From positions 248,001 to 312,000 of the forward strand of contig JAPYXD010000553.1 in assembly GCA_030998225.1 (NCBI GenBank): a stretch of 64,000 bases of DNA, in the 5' to 3' direction. Positions 11,592-20,338 of the stretch are shown here, in pieces. The translations under genes and the position numbers were made by a program. Within the stretch, counting starts at the first letter, position 1; each line of letters begins with the position of its first letter. This DNA comes from Diplolepis rosae. Lineage: Eukaryota > Arthropoda > Insecta > Hymenoptera > Diplolepididae. Under the pieces are notes generated by a model. The model saw nothing but the letters and a program-made list of their open reading frames with translations. It did not search any database and was not told the DNA's origin.

Positions 11592-11894
11592 ATGTTAAAC
11601 GACCAAGAATTCTCAAAATCTGAAGTTATTATTTTCGAAAATTTGAAAAGAGTAGCTAAAAAAATCAATGATCTAGAAGATTTGGACGAAGATCGGTGGG
11701 CAACTGTCGCTTATTTATGTGATAAAATAACCGGTCTAGAAAATGTAATCAAAAATTTAGAAAAAGATAATCAAGATTTGAAAAAAGTAAATGAAACTTT
11801 ATTGAATAAAAACATTGAAATTGATGATAAACTTAAAAACATTTTGGAGACCCAAAGTAATCTTTTCAAGGTTTTTGAAAGATTGAACCTTTAA
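11592..11894 (+). CDS. leader accessory ORF A, 100-residue coiled-coil protein
   Basis: An ATG-initiated ORF between the 5' LTR and gag. The protein is acidic N-terminally. From about residue 45 it is a continuous heptad-like coiled coil (LENVIKNLEKDN, LKKVNETLLNKN) with no cysteines or membrane segment. I do not recognise a family. Its codons are less biased than the surrounding AT-rich leader, and it ends 28 bases before the next ORF. Genes at this position are not part of the standard gypsy layout, so this may be an accessory viral protein. Expression would need splicing, re-initiation or its own transcript. Confidence 0.5.
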   Translation: MLNDQEFSKSEVIIFENLKRVAKKINDLEDLDEDRWATVAYLCDKITGLENVIKNLEKDNQDLKKVNETLLNKNIEIDDKLKNILETQSNLFKVFERLNL

Positions 11895-11922
11895 ATTTTT
11901 TTTTCTCTTCTCTCTTTCTTTT

Positions 11923-12318
11923 TTGATATACCCTTACCTTATTTTTGAAACAGAAATCTTATCTATTGTAGTGAACGGAGAAAATCACGGTTATTTAACC
12001 CATCGGCGGAATAAGCCAACCAAGGCTCAACGTCAGCGAAAACGGGTAAAATTAGCTAAATTAGCAGCTAAGAAGGCTCTGGAAGGAAACCCACCTCTAC
12101 CGGCCTACGAACCTAAATTGGACCCACCACCACCACCACCCCCTCAGGAAAAATATGAATGTGATCAAACATCAAAAAAGGACCTCACATTAGAGGAAAA
12201 AATAAAATTATTTACAGGCAGTTTCTGCGACAACTGCTTGGTTCACGGTGTTAGGGAAAGTTGTTTCGAATGTTTCCAAAAGAATAATATAAAATATAAA
12301 ATACCTAAAAAAATTTAG
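11923..12318 (+). CDS. leader accessory ORF B, basic, Pro-rich, Cys-pair protein
   Basis: A 131-codon open frame with no internal ATG, preceded by a pyrimidine-rich tract and TTTTTGAAACAG at about 11943-11954, a good 3' splice site. It is therefore more likely an exon than an autonomous ORF. The product has a strongly basic segment (about residues 27-50, KAQRQRKRVKLAKLAAKK), a run of seven prolines near residue 70, and a C-terminal CxxC...CxxC pair (CDNC and CFEC, 11 residues apart) that could bind zinc. An Arg-rich motif plus a metal site suggests a nucleic-acid-binding regulatory protein of the Rev/Tat/Rex kind by analogy only; no homology is claimed. Confidence 0.5.
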   Translation: MIYPYLIFETEILSIVVNGENHGYLTHRRNKPTKAQRQRKRVKLAKLAAKKALEGNPPLPAYEPKLDPPPPPPPQEKYECDQTSKKDLTLEEKIKLFTGSFCDNCLVHGVRESCFECFQKNNIKYKIPKKI

Positions 12319-12498
12319 CGTGTAATTAAAATGAAAATAAAATATTTTTATAAGAAAATTTTGCACCCTTCGTTTATATATTAATGTACATATATTAAGT
12401 AATAAAAAATCAATCGATATTTTAACCACCTTATTTTTTTCTTTTATTATATAGATATGAAGAATCCAAATTTCAAAATTCTTAAATTTCAAACCTTC

Positions 12499-14140
12499 AA
12501 TGGGATTATAAAAATCCTAAATTTTCAATTTATTAAAAAAAAGATCACAAGCATCCTATTTTAAAAAACAAAATTCTATGGAGCAAAAGTATCCAATTTT
12601 CGATTTTTCTTATAAATTTTCAAATTTCCAATAGGATTATAACAATCCTAAAAATATCAAAATATTTAAAGGGATCAAAAGGAATCCTGATTTTTAAACC
12701 AATTATTATGGATCAAAAGAATCCAAATTTTTCTATATTTCTAAAATTTTTATAGGATTATATAAATCCTAAAATTTCAAAAAATTTCCAAAAGGATCAT
12801 AAGAATCCTGATTTTAAACAAATTTCTATGGATCAAAACTATCCAAATTTAAAATTTTTTTTGTTTCCAAATTTTCAACAGGATTATAATAATCCTAAAA
12901 ATTAAAAATTTTCAAAGGGATTAAAAGAACCTGATTTTAAAACCAATTTTCTAGGGATCAAGAAAATCCTAATAATTTTTTTTTTATTCCAAATTTCAAA
13001 TGGATCAAAAGAGTCCAGATATCAAAATTTTCAAAAAATTCAATTATTCAAATAGGATTATTAAAAATCCTAAATTTCAAAATTTTTCCAAAGGGATCAA
13101 AAATATCCTGATTTTAAATAAAAATTCTATTGAATCACAAGAATCCACATTTCTAAATTTTTACTAAATTTTCAAATTTTTAATAGGATTATGAAAATCC
13201 TCAATTTCTAAATTTTCAAAAGGGATCAAAAAAGAATCCTAAATTTATAAAGAAGTTTTCTATGGATCACAAGAGTCCAAATGTTAGATTTTTCCAAATT
13301 TCCAAATTTTTAATAGGATTCCCAAAATCCTAAAATTTTAAAATTTTTAAAAGGATCACAAGAATCCTAAATTTATTCAAAACTTAAAATGGATCAAAGG
13401 AATCCAAATTCAAAATTATTTTATATTTCTAAATTCTAAATAGGATTACAAAAATCCTAAATTTCTAAATTTTCAAAGGGATCAAAAGAATCCTGATTAT
13501 AAAAAATTTTTACTATGGATCAAAAGAATACAAATTCAAAATTATTTTATATTTCTAAATTCTAAATAGGATTAAAAAAAATCCTAAATTTCTAAATTTT
13601 CAAAGGGATCAAAAGAATCCTGATTATAAAACAAAATTACTATGGATCAAAAGAATCCATATTGCAAATTTTTCTATATTTCAAAATTCTAAATAGGATT
13701 TAAAAAAATCCTAAATTTCTACATTTTCAAAGGGATCAAAAGTATCCTGATTATAAAACAAAATTACTATGGATCAAAAGAATCCAAATTCAAAATTATT
13801 TTATATTTCTAAATTCTAAATAGGATTAAAAAAAAATCCTAATTTATAAATTTTCAAAGGGATCAAAAGAATCCTGATTATAAAACAAAATTACTATGGA
13901 TCAAAAAGAATCCCAATTTTAAAAATTTCTATAATTCTAAATTTCCAAATTTTTAATAGGATTATAAGAATCCTAATTTTCAAAATTTTTAAAGGGATCA
14001 TAAGAATCCTAATTTTTAAAACAAATTTTCTATGGAACACAAGAGTCCAAATATAAAATTTTTTCTAAATTTTCAAATTTTTAATAGGATTCTAAAAATC
14101 TTAAAATTCAAAATTTTCAAACGGATCATGAGAATCCAAA
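12499..14140 (+). repeat. array of about 39 short palindromes (GGAT...ATCC) in three alternating types
   Basis: Between the accessory ORFs and gag lie about 39 small inverted repeats of the form GGAT(N5-9)ATCC, one every 40 or so bases. They cycle as A (AGGATTATAAAAATCCTAA), B (GGGATCAAAAGAATCCTGA) and C (TGGATCAAAAGAATCCAAA). One A-B-C cycle is about 125 bp and there are about 13 cycles, more homogeneous around 13380-13900. Spacers are A/T homopolymer-like. Frames are closed by stops throughout, so it is non-coding. The placement matches that of the Su(Hw) insulator array in gypsy. Confidence 0.9.
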
Positions 14141-14173
14141 TATAAATTAGCGAAGTTTTTAATAAACCTACGT

Positions 14174-15819
14174 ATGTCGGACAAAAGAATCACCCGAACG
14201 CAGGCATCGAAAGATTCAGATCTTCAAAAAGAAGTTGATGAATTTAACCCCTTTGCTCCAAGAAAAGAGCTACCACGTGGTGAAGAGGAATATTCTTTAA
14301 ATCTATCAACATCCTCAAGTAAGGATACAGAACCCCTGAATGATACTGCGAATCAATTCAGGAAAATTATTCTTTTGAAAACCCTTTTGATACTTCAGTA
14401 CTATCAAACAATAGTACTAAAACACTAGTAGATCTAAGCGAATCTTATTTAAACTATTCTTTAGAGAAAAACCCCAATATTGAAATCAAAATGAGTATGC
14501 CAGAAAAATCAGGTTCCGGGAGACCGAGTTCTTCTGAGCAACCTAAGCAGAATGTAAATGCTAACCAGCAACCGGTTACAATCCAGGTTGTTACTTTACG
14601 GGACGCACTAATGGTAGTACCCGAATTCAATGGTAAAAATATCCCTTTAAGCCAATTTATCGAAGGGTGTAATGAAGCAAAGTGTATGATAGAACCGGAG
14701 TCTGAAATAAATTTAGTTAAATTACTTAGAAGTAAAATATCCGGCGAGGCTCGACAAGCAATTTCAGGGCGTACATTTTTAACGATTGACGAATTAAAAA
14801 TTTTCTTAAAAAACATTTACTCACCAGCCAGAATGATTCCACAATTAGTGGGAGAGTTGGGTCATGAGTTTCAAAGAGATTATGAGAATGTAATTACGTA
14901 TGCAAATAGAATTAGGGACATAGGCACTAAGATCTTAGAAGTTCATAATTTAGATAATGGCGGACAAATAGATCCAAACTTTCGCGCCAGCGTTGAGAAC
15001 ACTATAATCGACTCATTTAAAAGAGGATTGAAATTTGAATTAGAACAACGTCTGGGAAATGAGCAAATACAGGATGTAAATAATCTTGTTCAAAGCGCGA
15101 TCTCTATTGAACGAAAACTTGAGGCTCAAAAGAACCTTAGAAGGACCACGAATCATAAAGTTGAGGATATGAACGTGCGTACTCGTCGCATGTTTTCCTG
15201 CCGAATATGTAAAAGACATGGACACGAAGCCGAAAATTGTAGAAACAAACTTTGGTGCACAAATTGTAAAATGACTGGGCATTCAATAGAAAAATGCTTT
15301 AAAAATAACAGAACTCCAGAACAGGATGTGTGTCAGCTTTGTAATAAACAGGGGCACACAGCTACTCAATGTTTTGGCAAGCAGGAATGCCAATTATGTA
15401 AGAAAAAGGGGCATACAGCTAAAGACTGTTTCCTTAATAGAACTGTAGTCCGAGTTACATGTCAACTGTGCAATAAACAAGGACACAGTGCAGACAAATG
15501 TTGTTCATTAAATAAACCAATGAGACCTTTACCAACCGAAATAAATAAGGTTTTAACCTGCCAAATCTGCAATCGACATGGACATGAAGCAGCGAAATGT
15601 AGAATGGCGTCCACTCAAAAGGAATGCAAATATTGCAAAACACCAGGACATACGATCGAGGACTGCTACAAAAGAAAATATAATAAAGAAAGACGGACGG
15701 GAAACGGATGGAACCTTCCGGGACCGAGTGCAACCGAGAAGGAGAACCAAAATCAACAGCGCTCGAATCAAAGAACATCAATAGAACAATTCCAAAGCGA
15801 ATTATTACCATCGATATAG
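14174..15819 (+). CDS. gag: Element 1 gag (frame broken near 14360)
   Basis: Starts at the ATG at 14174. The first 84 codons are in one frame and the rest, open from 14344 and running to the TAG at 15817, is shifted by one base. The switch lies around 14344-14428 with no canonical slippery heptamer, so I read it as a one-base indel. The capsid part follows (numbered from the ATG at 14491: about residues 35-230, starting PEFNGKNIPLSQF, the same start as Element 2 gag). Then come seven CCHC zinc knuckles at residues 237-405. Such knuckles bind RNA; one or two is usual in retroelement Gags. The end of gag overlaps the protease frame by about 135 bases. Confidence 0.85.
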
Positions 15820-16937
15820 AAGAAGATTCAACGAAAATTCCACTTATATCTTTCAGACATCCAGTAATGAATGACACAATTAAGCTAATGCTCGATACTG
15901 GATCGGAGTTAAATATTCTAAAAATCAAAAAAATCAGCCCTCTTCAAATAGTCAATCTCGAGGAAACAGTATTTCTCAAAGGAATAGATTCTGTTATAAT
16001 CCCATCAATCGGTACAATAGAACATACACTAATGGGTCATACAGTAAAATTCCACATAGTACCCGATGAATTTTTTATACCTTTTGACGGAATCCTAGGT
16101 TCCGAATATTATACTAATGCAAAAGCAAAAATCAACTTCCTTACGAATCATCTTATTGTAGGAGAAAAATTCATTAAATTTCAACAAAATCATGAGTTAC
16201 AAACCGAAACAAGAATAAGTGGAATAACAAGATGGACCAATAATTTAAAGAAAAATAACTTGCCTTTCATTAAAGTATTCAACCCTCCTTCAAATAGTCT
16301 GGGACAATTTATGATTGATACAGGGTCAGAAGCAAATATCATCAAGAATCATTTATTACCTAGTGAAATAGATATGGATAATTTTAAAACTGTTTTTCTT
16401 AAAGGGGTAGGTGATAAATTAAATCGCACTATGGGAACAATAAAACTTGCAGTATACGGACATACATCCACATTTCATGTAGTATCTGACGATTTCGATA
16501 TTCCATGCGAAGGAATTTTAGGTGCCACATATCTAACGGAAACTAATGCAGTAATTGACTACGAAAACCAATCAATAGAAACGAAAGATAAAATCTCTGA
16601 ATTTACATTGGGAAACGAATTTTTACAGGATAAAAATCGACAATTTGCTATAGAGGAAAATAAAAACTGTATTCCCAGCATACCAGAAGAAATTAAAAGG
16701 ACAGATTCATCATGGAGCCTGGATGCAATTGCGTCATCAAGTCATTCAATCTTACTTCAAGAATACGAACAAGAAACCCCTATAAACGACTCTGAAGAAC
16801 TGGATAGCCCCATCTATCCAGAATATGAACAACTTACATGGTGCACAAAAGATAAATTTCAGGAAACTTTACATGAAATTTCATCTGAACTTAAAAACAT
16901 GAAACTGCAGTTTCAGTCTCAGAAGAGGATTTATTAA
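15684..16937 (+). CDS. pro: Element 1 protease region with two retropepsin domains
   Basis: Entered by frameshift from gag at 15705; the ATG at 15708 is used here only for numbering. The product (409 residues) has two aspartic protease units in tandem. Unit 1 has MLDTGSELNI (Asp 63) and FDGILGSEYY. Unit 2 has MIDTGSEANI (Asp 204) and CEGILGATYL. Both share the order DTGSE-NI, VFLKG, GTI, GHT, FH-V, GILG, 141 residues apart, so one arose by duplication. Retropepsins normally act as homodimers of a single DTG unit, so this could fold as a single-chain pair. A 120-residue acidic tail follows. The frame ends at TAA 16935 and RT continues one base back. Confidence 0.85.
15699..15742 (+). promoter_or_regulatory. 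-1 ribosomal frameshift signal between gag and pro
   Basis: G GGA AAC (15699-15705) is in exact slippery phase with the gag codons. Eight bases later CCTTCCGG (15714-15721) pairs with CCG(A)GAAGG (15734-15742), an 8-bp stem with one bulged A and a 12-base loop. Slipping back one base enters the protease frame, open from 15684. GGGAAAC is the heptamer used at gag-pro in Mason-Pfizer monkey virus and in visna virus. Confidence 0.8.
16892..16914 (+). promoter_or_regulatory. candidate second -1 frameshift site between pro and RT
   Basis: T AAA AAC (16892-16898) is in phase with the pro codons, and the RT frame becomes open exactly after it (from 16895). GAAACTGCAGTTTC (16901-16914), a perfect 14-base palindrome, begins two bases later. 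The heptamer is not a full X XXY YYZ match and the spacer is short, so an ordinary one-base indel is equally likely. Confidence 0.35.
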
Positions 16938-17869
16938 TTAATAAGTTGGGATTAAATGATTTAAATGAAAATGAAAGGAATTATATAATTAAATTTGTAA
17001 CTTCAAACAAAGATCGGTTTTTTAGAGAAGGACAGAAACTAGAAGCAGCAAGTACAGTCATGTACCGAATTCCAACCATAGATGATATTCCAATCAATGT
17101 TAAACAATATAAATATCCAATTTCTCTAAAGGAAGAGGTAGAAAGGCAAGTTCAGGAAATGTTAGACTCTGGATTAATAAAACCATCAAATTCACCGTAC
17201 AATTCACCTCTATGGATTGTACCCAAAAAAATGGATTCTTCAGGAAAACAAAAATGGCGACTTGTTTCAGATTTTCGCCAATTAAATGACAAAACCATCA
17301 GCGATGGATACCCTTTACCAGATATTACACAAATTATCGACCAAGTAGGAGGACATAAATATTACACAACCCTTGATTTAGCAAAAGGATTCCAACAAAT
17401 TTTAATGGATCCACGAGATGCACATAAAACAGCATTTAGCACTCCCCATGGTCATTATGAGTATGTAAGAATGACTTTTGGATTAAAAAATGCCCCTCCA
17501 ACTTTTCAAAGATTTATTGACGAAACATTTAAAAATCTACAAGGAAAAATTCTATTCACATTCATCGATGACATAGTAGTATTTGCCGATTCTTTAGAAG
17601 AGCATGATGAAAAAATGAAATTAATTATGGATAGATTACGGAAATCTAATCTTCAACTAAATCCCGATAAATGCGAATTTTTAAGAGATAAAGTATGTTA
17701 CCTAGGACACATGTTAAATAGAGAATTTAATAGAGTTAATAGAGAGTTAATAGAGTTAATAGAGAATTTCCAAAACCTAAAAATGTCAAAAATATACGCC
17801 AATTTTTGGGCTTGGCTGGATTTTATCGCCGTTTTATCAAGAACTTTGCTCAAATTGCAAAACCACTGA
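16895..17869 (+). CDS. pol: Element 1 reverse transcriptase (N-terminal part of pol)
   Basis: A frame with no natural ATG at its start, as expected for pol read by frameshift. RT motifs occur in order: PLWIVPKK, WRLVSDFRQLND, TTLDLAKGFQQI (first catalytic Asp), FGLKNAPPTFQRF, FTFIDDIVVFADS (FIDD, the YxDD box) and LQLNPDKCEFL then YLGHML. All catalytic aspartates are present. After HMLN the frame runs through a short tandem repeat (17715-17765) and leaves the RT connection in the wrong frame, ending at 17869. The true continuation is the next frame. Confidence 0.9.
   Translation, partial: KHETAVSVSEEDLLINKLGLNDLNENERNYIIKFVTSNKDRFFREGQKLEAASTVMYRIPTIDDIPINVKQYKYPISLKEEVERQVQEMLDSGLIKPSNSPYNSPLWIVPKKMDSSGKQKWRLVSDFRQLNDKTISDGYPLPDITQIIDQVGGHKYYTTLDLAKGFQQILMDPRDAHKTAFSTPHGHYEYVRMTFGLKNAPPTFQRFIDETFKNLQGKILFTFIDDIVVFADSLEEHDEKMKLIMDRLRKSNLQLNPDKCEFLRDKVCYLGHMLNREFNRVNRELIELIENFQNLKMSKIYANFWAWLDFIAVLSRTLLKLQNH
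17711..17768 (+). repeat. short tandem repeat that breaks the RT frame
   Basis: The words AGAGTTAAT and AGAGAATTT are repeated about five times in 55 bases. Both frames around it encode the conserved RT connection on either side (YLGHML before, RQFLGLAGFYRRF after). A slippage-type expansion with a net change not divisible by three is therefore the simplest cause of the break. Confidence 0.75.
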
Positions 17870-20259
17870 GTAAATTGCTTCAAAAAGATATTGTATTTAA
17901 ATGGACAGAAAAGGAGGAGCAAGCTTTTTCTGCACTAAAAGAACATCTTTGCAACCCCCCAATTTTGCAGTACCCTAATTTTTCAAAACCTTTCAATATC
18001 ACAACTGATGCATCTGGATATGCTATTGGTGGAATTCTTTCTCAGGGAGAAATAGGCAAAGACCTCCCTATAGCATATACCTCAAGAGTTTTACGTGGTC
18101 CCGAGCTTTCTTATGAAGTCTATGAAAAAGAAGCTCTGGCGATGATTCACGTGGTCAAAATCTTTCGTTCGTATATCTATGGAAAGAAAATTAAAATAAT
18201 TACGGATCATCAACCTTTAGTATGGTTCAAAACAGCAGAATTAAATACTAGAGTACAAAAATGGCGTTTTAAACTCTCTGAATTCGATTATGAAGTCATC
18301 TATAAACCTGGTAAATTAAATCTTAACGCGGATGCACTTTCAAGAAATCCTACGGAGCAAGTGCCAACGCAATCGTGCAAGATCATCACAAGGAACCAGA
18401 AGAAAAAGGAAGAAGCAAACGACGTATCAACTGATGAAAAACGCAGGTCAAAAAGAATAATAGGAAAACCAACCCCTAATTATGCGGAAAGTGAGTCAAG
18501 TTACTCAACTAACCCAAAGGCGAAAACGGCGTTACCGCCGGACAAAAATTCTTCAAAATCAGTATCATCAAAAATAGAAGATGATATTGAAGACACGGTC
18601 AAAATGACCGAATCAAACTTCGAGGCACAAGTCCTCATTCAACAAAAAGAAAATTCAAAAGTCAGTAGCACATCAAGCTACGATTCTTCAAATTCTAACC
18701 AAGAAACTAGGGAATTCGACCCTAACCTAAGATGTCAAATTATCGAAACTAAAGAAATGATACAATTTCGAAAGGACAATTTAATATACTTTGTCACAAG
18801 TACCGGAAGTCCCTGCGATAAAGGTGCAAAGGATTTCATTGAATTTAACAAAATTGAAACAAATCAAACATTAGAGGAAATAAGTGCTACCCACACAAAG
18901 AAAGGGAGCAAAACAAAACATTTCGCTCTTTGCATAAGAGGCGAAAAACCAGAATCTATTTCAAATATTAGAGAAAACTTGTATATAGTATTAAAGCAGT
19001 TAAGAAATTTAATAGATAAACTTAATGTAAAGATAGTAAGTGTAACACGAAGCGAACATGTAGAAAACTTACCATGGTCCGAGGTGCTGTTAGCTTTTAA
19101 AACAGTATTTATGAATGTAAATATTAAAATTCTTATTTGTAAGGGAACATTGAAATTTGTTCCACAGGATAAGCGAAACGAAATATTTGAAGAATTGCAC
19201 TGTTCACCAATTGGAGGTCATAGAGGAGTCTCCAAAACTTACAACGGAATAAAACAAAATTACTACTGGGAGAATCTGAAGGAAGATATTCAGCGAAGGA
19301 TCCAGCAATGTTTAAATTGTCAACTAAAAAAATTAGTACGATTAAAAACAAAACAGTCAATGGTGATTACAGATACACCAGGAACAGTGTTCGATAAAAT
19401 AGCCCTAGATGTGGTAGGACCCTTACCCAAAACTAAAAATGGATTCGAATACATCCTCACAATGCAGGATCAACTTTCTAAATTCTGTCTAGCAGTCCCA
19501 TTAAAAGATACTCTTGCCACTACAATAGCTGATGTTTTTGTTAAGAAATTTATTTGTTTATTTGGAGCCCCTAGGATTGTAATCACCGATCAGGGTCAAA
19601 ATTTTCTAAGCAAACTTATGCAACGAATTTCAAAAAGATTTAAAATTAAAAAAATTAGAACTACTGCTTTTCATCCTCAGTCTAATGGCTCATTGGAAAG
19701 GTCACACCATGCTTTGGGTGAATTTTTAAAGCAATACACTAATGCGGATCAAGAATGGGATGAATGGTTGGAAATCGCGATTCTAAATTTTAACACGTGT
19801 GTATCGGAAAGTACTAAGCATACGCCGTACGAAGTAGTATTTGGAAAACTGGCTAGATTACCCTCAGGTGACCCCTTAAGGGAAACAGATTTACTGCCTT
19901 CTTATAAAGGATATATTATAGACTTAGTAACTAGACTAAACGGAATAAGAACTTTAGTTTATGAAAATTTAGTTGGATCCAAAAATCGTTCAAAAAAATA
20001 CTATGACAGAACAATAAATCCGCGTAATTTTAGAATAGGAGACTATGTTTTTCTTTTAAAAGGCCCTAAGCCAAATAAATTTGGTGATCACTATTCAGGA
20101 CCACACAAAATTTTGGAGATTATTAATAAAAACAATATTAAAATTCAATACAATCAAGGTAACAAAATTGTTCATGCAAACAGACTCAGAATTTCACACA
20201 TAAATCACACTGTGAAACCAAAGAAAATACAAAATCGCAGAGACACTAGTAATGATTAA
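17743..20259 (+). CDS. pol: Element 1 RT connection, RNase H and integrase
   Basis: Numbered from 17806 (817 residues). It starts with RQFLGLAGFYRRF, then RNase H (TTDASG with Asp 68, YEKEALA, ITDHQP, NADALSRN). A charged spacer (about 190-305) and a 140-residue region of unclear type (about 305-450) follow. The integrase zinc domain has His 465, His 472, Cys 502 and Cys 505. The integrase core is LDVVGP (Asp 535), ITDQGQNF (Asp 595) and SLERSHHAL (Glu 631), a DD35E triad with all residues present. The C-terminal domain has RIGDYVFLLKGPK and YSGPHKI. No chromodomain. This enzyme block looks intact. Confidence 0.92.
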   Translation, partial: RVNRVNREFPKPKNVKNIRQFLGLAGFYRRFIKNFAQIAKPLSKLLQKDIVFKWTEKEEQAFSALKEHLCNPPILQYPNFSKPFNITTDASGYAIGGILSQGEIGKDLPIAYTSRVLRGPELSYEVYEKEALAMIHVVKIFRSYIYGKKIKIITDHQPLVWFKTAELNTRVQKWRFKLSEFDYEVIYKPGKLNLNADALSRNPTEQVPTQSCKIITRNQKKKEEANDVSTDEKRRSKRIIGKPTPNYAESESSYSTNPKAKTALPPDKNSSKSVSSKIEDDIEDTVKMTESNFEAQVLIQQKENSKVSSTSSYDSSNSNQETREFDPNLRCQIIETKEMIQFRKDNLIYFVTSTGSPCDKGAKDFIEFNKIETNQTLEEISATHTKKGSKTKHFALCIRGEKPESISNIRENLYIVLKQLRNLIDKLNVKIVSVTRSEHVENLPWSEVLLAFKTVFMNVNIKILICKGTLKFVPQDKRNEIFEELHCSPIGGHRGVSKTYNGIKQNYYWENLKEDIQRRIQQCLNCQLKKLVRLKTKQSMVITDTPGTVFDKIALDVVGPLPKTKNGFEYILTMQDQLSKFCLAVPLKDTLATTIADVFVKKFICLFGAPRIVITDQGQNFLSKLMQRISKRFKIKKIRTTAFHPQSNGSLERSHHALGEFLKQYTNADQEWDEWLEIAILNFNTCVSESTKHTPYEVVFGKLARLPSGDPLRETDLLPSYKGYIIDLVTRLNGIRTLVYENLVGSKNRSKKYYDRTINPRNFRIGDYVFLLKGPKPNKFGDHYSGPHKILEIINKNNIKIQYNQGNKIVHANRLRISHINHTVKPKKIQNRRDTSND

Positions 20260-20321
20260 TTAATAATCATCACTAGTAATGCAAAGATGGGAAGATGAAA
20301 ACCCTGAAATTTAATACTAAT

Positions 20322-20338
20322 AATTCTTTTATTTTCAG
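20322..20338 (+). promoter_or_regulatory. 3' splice site directly before env
   Basis: TTCTTTTATTTTCAG lies immediately upstream of the env ATG at 20339. A pyrimidine-rich tract ending in CAG at this spot fits production of env from a spliced subgenomic RNA, as in errantiviruses. Confidence 0.65.

Noticed and set aside
12499..14140. CRISPR-like array
   Set aside because: Units are short degenerate palindromes with A/T spacers and no fixed repeat plus unique spacers, in a eukaryotic retroelement leader.
14344..14428. Programmed frameshift inside gag
   Set aside because: No X XXY YYZ heptamer is in phase in the overlap; a one-base indel is simpler.
15040..15928. Minus-strand ORFs over gag and pro
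   Set aside because: Shadows of the sense genes, which carry clear capsid, zinc-knuckle and protease motifs.
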